Shown: positions 1 to 6,031 of the stretch, piece by piece
How the letters are laid out: every line of letters starts with the position of its first letter
Numbering within the stretch: position 1 is the stretch's first letter
Source of the DNA: JBKPHS01 sp046729975
GTDB taxonomy: Bacteria; Actinomycetota; Thermoleophilia; Solirubrobacterales; Thermoleophilaceae
DNA length: 9,704 nt
Direction: 5' to 3'
NCBI GenBank assembly: GCA_046729975.1
Contig: JBKPHS010000084.1
Span: forward strand, 1 to 9,704
Translations under genes and position numbers: made by a program
Notes under the pieces: generated by a model
Database searches by the model: none
Told to the model about the DNA's origin: nothing
What the model saw: only the letters and a program-made list of their open reading frames with translations

Positions 1-261
1 GTCGTGGACGCCGGCTGGTACCCGTACGCCGCCCAGATTGGCCAGACCGGCAAGACGGTCGCGCCGAAGCTCTACCTCGCGGCCGGCATCTCGGGCGCGA
101 TCCAGCACAAGGTCGGCATGCAGAGCTCGGAGAACATCGTGGCGATCAACAAGGACCCCAACGCCCCGATCTTCGAGTTCTCCGACCTCGGCGTGGTCGG
201 CGACCTGAACAAGATCGTGCCGAAGCTGACCGAGGCCGTGCAGGCCAAGAAGGGCGGCTGA
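1..261 (+). CDS. etfA: Electron transfer flavoprotein alpha subunit, C-terminal end (partial)
   Basis: The 5' end lies outside the window; 86 codons remain, ending in TGA at 259-261. The fragment is the C-terminal FAD-binding domain of EtfA/FixB. It has the family signatures QIGQTGKTVAPKLY, then AAGISGAIQH, then a late AINKDPNAPIF segment and the helix GDLNKIVPKLTEAV. In this family the region holds the FAD of the ETF heterodimer, which takes electrons from acyl-CoA and other flavin dehydrogenases. The beta subunit gene (etfB) would be expected just upstream, outside the window. Only 7 nt separate the stop from the next start, which encodes the enzyme that reoxidises ETF, so the genes are almost certainly co-transcribed and translationally coupled. 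No oddities are visible in the part shown. Confidence 0.96.
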   Translation, partial: VVDAGWYPYAAQIGQTGKTVAPKLYLAAGISGAIQHKVGMQSSENIVAINKDPNAPIFEFSDLGVVGDLNKIVPKLTEAVQAKKGG

Positions 262-268
262 GGCGGCG

Positions 269-1993
269 ATGTCCGTTCGCCCGGCTGAGTACCCGCCTCC
301 CGTCAAGTCATACGAGGAGTTCGTCGGTCCGCCGACGGACGCCGAGGACGAGCGGATCGAGGTCGGCGTCGTGATCGTGGGCGGCGGGCCCGCCGGGCTC
401 GCCTGCGCGATCAAGCTGATGCAGCTGCTCGAGAACGACCCCCATCTCGCGGAGTCGCTCGGCGAGGTGCCGGTCGCGCTGCTCGAGAAGGGCAAGAACA
501 CTGGCTCCCACCTGCTCTCGGGGGCGATGATGCGGCCGTCGGCCATGCAGGAGCTCTTCCCCGACCTGCCGGAGGAGGAGTGGCCGACCTTCGGGACCGT
601 CGCCAAGGACACCGTCTACTTCATGACCAAGCGCGGCAAGGTGCCGCTCGTGCCGACCCCGCCGCCGTTCCGCAACCACGGCAACCACGTCACCTCGATC
701 GCCCAGCTCGGGCGCTTCCTGGGGGCCAAGGCCGAGGAGGCGGGCGTCTACGTGCTGTCGGAGACGGCCGGCTACCGGCTGCTGGCCGAGGACGGCCGCG
801 TCGTGGGCGTGCGCTCGGGCGACAAGGGGCGCGGCCGCGACGGCGAGGAGCTGTCGAACTTCGTGCCGGGCTCGGACATCATCGCCAAGGCGACCGTGCT
901 CGCCGAGGGCACGCAGGGCCACCTGACGGGCGCGGCGCTCGGCTACTTCGACCTCGCCTCGGACGAGCCGCAGCAGTGGGAGCTCGGCGTGAAGGAGGTC
1001 TGGGAGGTTCAGAAGCCGCTCGACCGCGTGATCCACACCATGGGTTGGCCGCTGCGCTTCGGCGCCAAGTACCGCGAGTTCGGCGGCTCGTTCATCTACC
1101 CGATGGGCGAGGACAAGGTGTCGCTCGGGTTCGTCGTCGGGCTCGACTACCGCGACGCGACCTTCTCGGTGCACGACGTGCTCCAGGAGTTCAAGACTCA
1201 TCCCTTCGTGCGCAAGCTGCTCGACGGAGGCAAGCGCGTGGCCTGGGGCGCGAAGACGATCCCCTCGGGCGGCTACTGGGCGATGCCCGAGCGGCTGTGG
1301 GCGCCCGGTTTGGCGATCGCGGGCGACGGCGCCGGCATGGTCAACGTGCCGCAGCTGAAGGGCATCCACTACGCGATGCACGCCGGGATCTACGCGGCCG
1401 AGGCGATCTACGACGCGCTCCGCAAGGGCTCCACCGACGACCTCTCGGCCTACGAGGACCGCGTGCGCGACAGCGTGATCGAGAAGGACGTGTACCGCTC
1501 GCGCAACATGCGCCAGGTGTTCTCGAAGGGGTTCCTGGTCGGAGGAGTGCTGGCGAACATGATGGAGATCTCCGGCGGGCGATTCCCGGGCGGCCGCTTT
1601 GAGACGCACGACGACTCGGAGGTCGACGTCTTCATCGGGAAGCGCGACAAGAGCTACCCGAAGCCGGACGGCAAGCTCACGTTCGACAAGCTCTCGTCGG
1701 TGTTCGCGACGGGAAACGCGACACGCGACGACGCGCCCAACCACATCCGCATCCAGAAGCAGGTGCCGCTCGAGCTCGCGCTCATGTGGCAGAACATGTG
1801 CCCGGCGCAGGTCTACGAGCTGCCCGACGAGATCCAGGAGCAGCTCGCGCAGAACGGCAAGCTGGACGGCTCGCAGCTGGTGGACCTGCACATCACGCCG
1901 TCCAACTGCGTGCAGTGCGGGGCGATCACCGCCAAGGGCGGCCGCCTGACGCCTCCCGAGGGCGGCGACGGGCCGAATTACCAGCAGGTTTAG
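269..1993 (+). CDS. Electron transfer flavoprotein:quinone oxidoreductase (ETF-QO)
   Basis: This 574-residue flavoprotein of the ETF dehydrogenase family takes electrons from reduced ETF and passes them to membrane quinone (menaquinone is likely in an actinobacterium; that is inferred). Visible landmarks are an FAD dinucleotide motif GGGPAG at residues 38-43, a second FAD-binding stretch GDGAG at 352-356 followed by NVPQLKG, and a C-terminal iron-sulfur domain ending in the family-typical PPEGGDGP. The length fits the family. The ATG follows the etfA stop by 7 nt, and this is the only start that leaves a normal N-terminus before the Rossmann fold. Oddity: classical ETF-QO binds a 4Fe-4S cluster with four cysteines, the last three spaced C-x2-C-x2-C. 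Here Cys511, Cys547 and Cys550 are present, but the position of the fourth is Ile553. The cluster may be 3Fe-4S, have another ligand, or be altered. Family assignment is very secure; the cofactor state is unknown. Confidence 0.95.
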   Translation: MSVRPAEYPPPVKSYEEFVGPPTDAEDERIEVGVVIVGGGPAGLACAIKLMQLLENDPHLAESLGEVPVALLEKGKNTGSHLLSGAMMRPSAMQELFPDLPEEEWPTFGTVAKDTVYFMTKRGKVPLVPTPPPFRNHGNHVTSIAQLGRFLGAKAEEAGVYVLSETAGYRLLAEDGRVVGVRSGDKGRGRDGEELSNFVPGSDIIAKATVLAEGTQGHLTGAALGYFDLASDEPQQWELGVKEVWEVQKPLDRVIHTMGWPLRFGAKYREFGGSFIYPMGEDKVSLGFVVGLDYRDATFSVHDVLQEFKTHPFVRKLLDGGKRVAWGAKTIPSGGYWAMPERLWAPGLAIAGDGAGMVNVPQLKGIHYAMHAGIYAAEAIYDALRKGSTDDLSAYEDRVRDSVIEKDVYRSRNMRQVFSKGFLVGGVLANMMEISGGRFPGGRFETHDDSEVDVFIGKRDKSYPKPDGKLTFDKLSSVFATGNATRDDAPNHIRIQKQVPLELALMWQNMCPAQVYELPDEIQEQLAQNGKLDGSQLVDLHITPSNCVQCGAITAKGGRLTPPEGGDGPNYQQV

Positions 1994-2005
1994 CCCGCTG
2001 AGAAG

Positions 2006-2034
2006 CCGCCCGCCCGTGCTGGTCTGGCGGGCGG
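2006..2034 (+). terminator. GC-rich hairpin after the ETF-QO gene
   Basis: A perfect 9-bp inverted repeat (CCGCCCGCC at 2006-2014 and GGCGGGCGG at 2026-2034, 11-nt loop) lies 12 nt after the ETF-QO stop. It is a plausible intrinsic terminator separating the etf operon from the SARP gene. No T-run follows, which is common in high-GC actinobacteria but weakens the call. A shifted pairing register is also possible. Confidence 0.5.
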
Positions 2035-2042
2035 GTCGGTGT

Positions 2043-2048
2043 TACCGT
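2043..2048 (+). promoter_or_regulatory. Possible -10 element (TACCGT) of the SARP gene
   Basis: TACCGT fits the TANNNT pattern. It lies 16 nt before the ATG at 2065, which would give a short leader of about 10 nt containing a weak purine-rich Shine-Dalgarno (GAGGG at 2055-2059). No clear -35 box is seen. The hexamer sits inside GTTACCG, which recurs upstream of the repeat-protein gene (5284-5290), so it could instead be part of a regulator site. Confidence 0.35.
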
Positions 2049-2064
2049 CAGCGCGAGGGCTCGC

Positions 2065-3939
2065 ATGCACTTTCGGCTACTCGGTCCACTCGAGGTCGTG
2101 GAGGATGGCCGGCCGGTCGCCGTCGGGGGAGGGAAGCGCCGATCCCTGCTGACCGTCCTGCTGCTGCACGCCAACGAGGTCGTCTCGAGCGATCGTCTGA
2201 TCGACGAGCTGTGGGGCGAGCAGCCCCCGGCGACCGCGTCGAAGAGCCTCCAGGTGTACGTCTCCCAGCTCCGCAAGGAGCTGCGTTCGTCCGGGGCCAG
2301 CCCGAACGGCGGACCGCTCGACACGCGCGGCCACGGCTACGTGCTCCACGTCGAGCAGGACGGGCTCGACGTGAAGCGGTTCGAGCGCCTGCTGGCCGAG
2401 GCGCAGCAGGCGCTCGATCGGGGCGATTCCCAGCGCGCGGCCGCGCGCGCGCGGCAGGCCCTCGAGCTCTGGCGCGGGCCGCCGCTGGCCGAGTTCGCCT
2501 ACGAGCCCTTCGCGCAGCAGGAGATCGCCCGCCTCGAGGAGCTCCGGCTCGCGGCGCTCGAGACCCGGATCGACGCCGAGCTGGCGCTGGGCGAGCACCG
2601 TCGTCTGGTCGGCGAGCTCGAGACGCTCGTGCGCGAGCACCCGCTTCGTGAGCGGCTCCGCGCGCAGCTCATGCTCGCGCTCTACCGCTCGGGCCGGCAG
2701 GCCGAGGCGCTCGCGGCCTACCGCGAGGCGCGCAAGCTCCTGCGCGACGAGCTCGGCCTCGAGCCCACGCCCGAGCTGCGGGAGCTCGAGCAGCAGATCC
2801 TGACCCAGAGCTCCGAGCTGGCCGCGCCGGCCGTCGCGCCGCGCCCATCGCGCAGGCGCGAACCCCCGGCCGCGAAGGAGAGCCGGCGGGGCCCCGTCCT
2901 GATCGTCGCCGGGGCGCTTCTGCTCGCCGCCGCGACGGCGCTCGCGCTCGTGCAGCGCCTGGGCGACGACGGCGGCTCGGTGAATGGCGGGCCGGCGCTC
3001 GACACGGCCGCCAACTCGCTCGTCGGCGTCGAGGCCTCCGGCGGCCGGGTCACGCTCGCGGTGCCGCTCCCCGGACGAGCTACCGACATCTCGGCGACGG
3101 GCGGCACGGTGTGGGCCGTCACGGTCAATTCGAGGACCCTCACGGGCGTCGACACGCGGAGAGGGAGGATCCTGCGCAGCGTGCCGCTGCGCATGACGCC
3201 CGACGCCATCGGGGTCGGCGCCGGCTCCGTTTGGGTCGCCGATGGGCGACGCGGCGTCCTGCTCCGCTTCGAGCCCGGTTACGACACGGTGCGGGAGCGG
3301 ATCCGCTTTCCGCGCTCCCGTGAGGTGGCGAGCCCGCCCGGCGGCCGCGTGCGGTCACCGCGGGCGGGCATCGCCGTCGGCGCCGGCGCCGTTTGGGTCA
3401 CCAACGGCTCGAACCGCCTGATCCGCATCGATCCACGCACCAGCCGGCAAACGGGCATCCGGGTCCCGTACCGGCTCAACGGCGTCGCTGTCGGCGCGGG
3501 CGCCGTCTGGGGCATGGCGTCGGAGAGAGCGGCCGTCGTCAGGGTGGACCCGCGGCGGGGAGCCGTCACCGAGGAGGTTCCGATCGTTGGGAAGCAGGGC
3601 GTCGACACGCCGCTTCCGCTCGCGATCGCCGCCGGGGCGGGCGCCGTCTGGGTGCTCGAAGGGAACACGGCGACCGTGACGGAGATCGATCCCGTCACGC
3701 GGGCGGTGGTGAGCACGATCCAGATTGGCGTCGAGCGGGTGCCCGCGGAGCTGGCGGCAGCCGGCGATACGGCTTGGGTCGCCAACTCCGATGGGACGCT
3801 GACGCGCATCGCCAGGGGATCGTCTTCGGCGCGGTCGGTCCGGGTCAGCCAGTCGTTGGGTGAGGTGGCGACCGAAGGGCGCATGATCTGGACAACGACG
3901 ACGGCAGTCGACCAGCAGCTCGCCGGAGGTACGCGTTGA
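2065..3939 (+). CDS. Membrane-anchored SARP/BTAD transcriptional regulator with extracytoplasmic beta-propeller
   Basis: This 624-residue protein has three visible parts. Residues 1-94 are an OmpR/SARP-type winged helix (opening FRLLGPLEV, with RLIDELWG at 44-51, then SLQVYVSQLRKEL, then GHGYVL). Residues 101-248 are the helical bacterial transcriptional activation domain (BTAD), with LWRGPPLAEF and ending ELGLEPTPELRELEQQIL. An arginine-rich linker (261-275) then leads into one membrane helix at about 277-296. The charge pattern places the DNA-binding half in the cytoplasm and the rest outside. Residues 318-624 contain seven GxxxVW-like motifs (about 346, 385, 440, 478, 524, 567 and 605) spaced 38-55 residues, as in a seven-bladed YncE/NHL-like propeller. 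SARPs usually activate nearby genes. The layout resembles ToxR/CadC one-component sensors, with the propeller as ligand- or partner-sensing part (inferred). The stop overlaps the start of the next gene. Domain calls are strong; the signal and target genes are unknown. Confidence 0.9.
   Translation: MHFRLLGPLEVVEDGRPVAVGGGKRRSLLTVLLLHANEVVSSDRLIDELWGEQPPATASKSLQVYVSQLRKELRSSGASPNGGPLDTRGHGYVLHVEQDGLDVKRFERLLAEAQQALDRGDSQRAAARARQALELWRGPPLAEFAYEPFAQQEIARLEELRLAALETRIDAELALGEHRRLVGELETLVREHPLRERLRAQLMLALYRSGRQAEALAAYREARKLLRDELGLEPTPELRELEQQILTQSSELAAPAVAPRPSRRREPPAAKESRRGPVLIVAGALLLAAATALALVQRLGDDGGSVNGGPALDTAANSLVGVEASGGRVTLAVPLPGRATDISATGGTVWAVTVNSRTLTGVDTRRGRILRSVPLRMTPDAIGVGAGSVWVADGRRGVLLRFEPGYDTVRERIRFPRSREVASPPGGRVRSPRAGIAVGAGAVWVTNGSNRLIRIDPRTSRQTGIRVPYRLNGVAVGAGAVWGMASERAAVVRVDPRRGAVTEEVPIVGKQGVDTPLPLAIAAGAGAVWVLEGNTATVTEIDPVTRAVVSTIQIGVERVPAELAAAGDTAWVANSDGTLTRIARGSSSARSVRVSQSLGEVATEGRMIWTTTTAVDQQLAGGTR
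3925..3930 (+). promoter_or_regulatory. Strong Shine-Dalgarno (GGAGGT) fixing a TTG start
   Basis: GGAGGT lies inside the last codons of the SARP gene and ends 5 nt before the TTG at 3936. This supports a TTG start for the following lipoprotein gene, with the overlapping TTGA stop/start at 3936-3939. Confidence 0.75.
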
Positions 3940-5240
3940 GGCGAGCGTGCGGTGCCGGCCTGCTGGCCATAGCGCTCGGGCTCGCCGCATGCGGCGGCGA
4001 GGAGGACGAGCAGCGCCCGGCCGAACCGGCGCGCCCGCTGGCCACCGCGGGCTGCTCGCCGCTGAGCTACGGCGGAAAGGGCCGGCCGGACTATCTGGTC
4101 GCCGCATCCGCGCCCTTGCACGGTGCGTTCATCGACCACGGCGTGCAGGACTCTCAGGCGCTGAAGCTGACCTTCGCCAGCCGTGAATGGCGCGCGGGCG
4201 ACTACACCGTCGGCCTCCAGATCTGCGACGAGGTCACGGCCAAGGGAGACGAGCCCAGCCCCGAGAAGTGCCGGCGCAACGCCCGCGCCTTCGTCCGCAA
4301 CAGGGCGGTTCTCGCGCTGATCGGGCCGCAGCTCTCGGGTTGCGCCCGCGAGATGCTCGCGATCCTGAACGAGGCGCAGGGCGGTCCCCTGGCGGCGGCC
4401 GGTCCGGGCCCTACCTATCTCGGTCTGACGCGATCCGGGCCGGGGGTCGAACCCGACGAGCCGCAGCGCCACTACCCGACCGGCCGCCGGACGTTCGTGC
4501 GGCTGGCTCCAGCCGACGACGCCCAGGGAGCGGCAGCGGCATTGTTCGCCAAGGATCACGGGGCGCGGAGCGCATTCGCCCTCAACGACGGCAGCGCGTT
4601 CGGGCACGGGCTGGCGGAGACCTTCAGCACGGCGGCCGAGCGACTGGGGGTGGAGGTGGTCGGGCGCGCGAAATGGGACGCCGGCGATCCCAACTACCGC
4701 GAGTTGGCAGACCGCGTCCGCCGTGCAGAGGCGGACACCGTCTACCTTGGCGGCTACATCTCGAGCAACGGGGCGCGCCTGGTCAAGGACGTACGCACGG
4801 CGCTCGGCCCGAAGGCACAGCTGATCGGGCCGGACGGCTTCTACCAGGTCTCGACCATCGTGGAAGGGGCCGGCGATAAGGCGGAAGGCTTCACAGCCAC
4901 GATCGCCGTGCTGCCGGTCACCAAGCTTCCGCCCGCGGGCCGGAAGTTCGCGGCGGAGTTCGAGAAGCGCTACGCCGCACAGCCCTGCTGCTTCTCGGTG
5001 CACTACGCGCAGGCGGCGGAGATCGTGCTGGACGCGATCGGCGATTCGGACGGGAGCCGGGGAGAGGTGACGCAGAACCTGCTTGAGACGCGCGTCGACG
5101 ACGGCCTGATCGGCGACTTCCGGTTCGACCGGCACGGCGACACCACGCTCAACACCCTCGCCGTCTACCGGATCGAGGACGGCAAAGGCCGCTTCCACAG
5201 TGCGATATCGCCACCCGCCAAGCTCCTCGCGCGCCGGTAA
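3936..5240 (+). CDS. Substrate-binding lipoprotein, branched-chain amino-acid-binding (Peripla_BP_6) type
   Basis: This 434-residue protein starts at TTG. It opens with a short basic n-region, a hydrophobic stretch and a lipobox LAAC (residues 16-19), so Cys19 should be lipidated and the protein tethered outside the cytoplasmic membrane. The body matches the type I periplasmic binding fold of LivJ/LivK-like proteins. It has an early APLHGAFIDHG segment, VLALIGPQLSGC at 125-136, YPTGRRTFVRLAPADDAQGAA at about 180-200, LNDGSAFGHGLAETF at 216-230 and ADTVYLGGY at 266-274. Cys40, Cys97, Cys112, Cys136 and the Cys351-Cys352 pair could form disulfides. It overlaps the SARP-propeller gene by the TTGA and has its own strong Shine-Dalgarno, so the two are made together. 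No permease or ATPase gene is present, so a sensing role beside the regulator is more likely than transport (inferred). The ligand cannot be told. Confidence 0.88.
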   Translation: MRRACGAGLLAIALGLAACGGEEDEQRPAEPARPLATAGCSPLSYGGKGRPDYLVAASAPLHGAFIDHGVQDSQALKLTFASREWRAGDYTVGLQICDEVTAKGDEPSPEKCRRNARAFVRNRAVLALIGPQLSGCAREMLAILNEAQGGPLAAAGPGPTYLGLTRSGPGVEPDEPQRHYPTGRRTFVRLAPADDAQGAAAALFAKDHGARSAFALNDGSAFGHGLAETFSTAAERLGVEVVGRAKWDAGDPNYRELADRVRRAEADTVYLGGYISSNGARLVKDVRTALGPKAQLIGPDGFYQVSTIVEGAGDKAEGFTATIAVLPVTKLPPAGRKFAAEFEKRYAAQPCCFSVHYAQAAEIVLDAIGDSDGSRGEVTQNLLETRVDDGLIGDFRFDRHGDTTLNTLAVYRIEDGKGRFHSAISPPAKLLARR

Positions 5241-5291
5241 AGAGCGCAATTGGGGTGGTCTTTACCGCGCTTGGGGGTGAATCGTTACCGC
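5235..5291 (+). promoter_or_regulatory. Clustered TTACCG repeats upstream of the repeat-protein gene (possible operator)
   Basis: CGGTAAAG (5235-5242, overlapping the lipoprotein stop) and CTTTACCG (5260-5267) form a perfect 8-bp inverted repeat with a 17-nt loop. The second arm also belongs to a direct repeat. GCGC-N2-TTGGGGTG-N4-TTACCGC (5244-5268) is followed by GCGC-TTGGGGGTG-N5-TTACCGC (5267-5291), with the TTACCGC copies 23 nt apart. GTTACCG also occurs before the SARP gene (2041-2047). SARP proteins are known to bind direct repeats, so autoregulation or control of the downstream gene is possible. The inverted repeat alone could instead be a terminator. No -10 or -35 is clear. Confidence 0.45.
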
Positions 5292-5341
5292 CTCCCGAGA
5301 GGGTGTTCCTCGACAGCGGCCGCACGGGGTGGCCGCCCGGC

Positions 5342-5349
5342 AAAGGAGG
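5342..5349 (+). promoter_or_regulatory. Shine-Dalgarno (AAAGGAGG) fixing the repeat-protein start
   Basis: AAAGGAGG is nearly fully complementary to the 16S rRNA 3' end and ends 5 nt before the ATG at 5355. It settles that start over the in-frame TTG far upstream at 5250. A 6-bp hairpin (GCGGCC 5316-5321 / GGCCGC 5331-5336) lies just upstream in the leader. Confidence 0.85.
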
Positions 5350-5354
5350 CGGAC

Positions 5355-5837
5355 ATGATCCGCATCACCCGACACATCATCACGACGGCGTTCGTGTTCG
5401 CCGCCGTTGCCGCGCCGGCGAGCGCGCAGGATCTGGTCTCTCCAGACGCGCGCGACGCGGCCAACCTGAGCCAGCCGTACAGCGCGCAGGACCTGCGCTC
5501 TCCCGATGCGCGCGACTCAGTCAACTCCAACGTGTCGAGCGGCCCGCAGGACCTGCGGTCCCCCGACGCGCGCGAGTCGGCCAGCTTCAGCACGTCCCCG
5601 CTTGCTCAGCAGGACCTGCGCTCGCCTGACGCGCGCGACTCGAGCCGCCCGGTCGGCTCCAACCAGCCCGTTCGGGTCTCCCTGCCGGTGATCGACGACG
5701 GCTCCGGCTTCGACTGGGGCGACGCCGGTATCGGCGCAGCGGGAATGCTGGCGCTGTTCGCCCTGGCCGGCGGCACGGTGCTCATCGTCAGCCACCACCG
5801 CAAGAGCCGCGACAGCATGCCTGTGGCCACGCGCTGA
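5355..5837 (+). CDS. Secreted single-span protein with four QDLxSPDARD peptide repeats
   Basis: This 160-residue protein starts at an ATG with a perfect Shine-Dalgarno. Residues 1-24 form a signal peptide with an APASA-type cleavage site just before the first repeat. The decapeptide QDL-x-SPDAR-D/E then occurs four times (25-34, 45-54, 65-74 and 86-95), separated by 10-11-residue Ser/Asn/Ala-rich linkers. A short polar stretch leads to a membrane helix at about 125-145 (GIGAAGMLALFALAGG) and a basic tail HHRKSR that should lie in the cytoplasm. Copies differ at synonymous third positions (Ser TCT/TCC/TCG, Pro CCA/CCC/CCT), so selection appears to act on the peptide. I have seen similar QDLRSPDARD motifs in other Thermoleophilia-like small membrane proteins (recollection, not searched). 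The function is unknown. A cell-surface or envelope role is inferred from topology alone. Confidence 0.8.
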   Translation: MIRITRHIITTAFVFAAVAAPASAQDLVSPDARDAANLSQPYSAQDLRSPDARDSVNSNVSSGPQDLRSPDARESASFSTSPLAQQDLRSPDARDSSRPVGSNQPVRVSLPVIDDGSGFDWGDAGIGAAGMLALFALAGGTVLIVSHHRKSRDSMPVATR

Positions 5838-5862
5838 CCGACCCCGACGTCCCATCGAACAA

Positions 5863-5892
5863 GACGAGGGCGGCCCTGGTGCCGCCCTCGTC
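5863..5892 (+). terminator. Perfect 12-bp hairpin terminator after the repeat-protein gene
   Basis: GACGAGGGCGGC (5863-5874) and its exact reverse complement (5881-5892) enclose a 6-nt loop, starting 25 nt after the stop codon at 5835-5837. This is a very stable intrinsic-terminator-like stem. No T-run follows on the + strand. On the - strand the stem is followed by TTGTTC, so it could stop antisense transcription better than sense. Confidence 0.7.
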
Positions 5893-6017
5893 ACGTCCGG
5901 GATGCACCCGGGGGCTGACGGGGCCCGTGTACCGGGTCGCCGAGGCCGCCGGGAGCTGCGGCTAAGGACCGGCCGGCCAGCCGGCGCGGAGCGGGAGAGA
6001 CCCGGCCGGCATCCGGG

Positions 6018-6023
6018 TAGTTT
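6018..6023 (+). promoter_or_regulatory. Putative -10 element (TAGTTT) for a leaderless gpsA mRNA
   Basis: TAGTTT matches TANNNT and lies 8 nt before the ATG at 6032, so transcription would begin at or within about 2 nt of the start codon. No Shine-Dalgarno is visible. The preceding 125 nt, after the hairpin at 5863-5892, are GC-rich with CCGGCC palindromes and no convincing ORF. Confidence 0.5.
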
Positions 6024-6031
6024 CCCCGCTG

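Noticed and set aside
580..1602. A 340-codon + strand frame inside the ETF-QO gene
   Set aside because: Low-complexity Arg/Gly/Ala product in an alternative frame of a secure gene.
308..1891. A 527-codon open frame on the - strand opposite the ETF-QO gene
   Set aside because: Its composition (Arg/Leu/Ala/His-rich, no recognisable motif) is what the antisense of a high-GC gene gives. The + strand product is unmistakable.
3279..5249. A 656-codon open frame on the - strand opposite the SARP propeller and the lipoprotein gene
   Set aside because: No motif or ribosome-binding site was seen. Both + strand genes have clear domains, a lipobox and coupled starts.
5250..5354. Upstream in-frame extension of the repeat protein from a TTG at 5250
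   Set aside because: The ATG at 5355 has a near-perfect Shine-Dalgarno and starts a good signal peptide. The extension would bury that signal sequence.
5427..5639. A CRISPR-like array suggested by four regularly spaced repeats
   Set aside because: The repeats are 30-nt coding units that differ at wobble positions and keep frame, so they are peptide repeats rather than CRISPR.
5940..6017. GC palindromes (CCGGCC-type) before gpsA as a possible structured RNA or riboswitch
   Set aside because: They are short overlapping GC palindromes expected at this base composition, with no conserved motif that I recognise.
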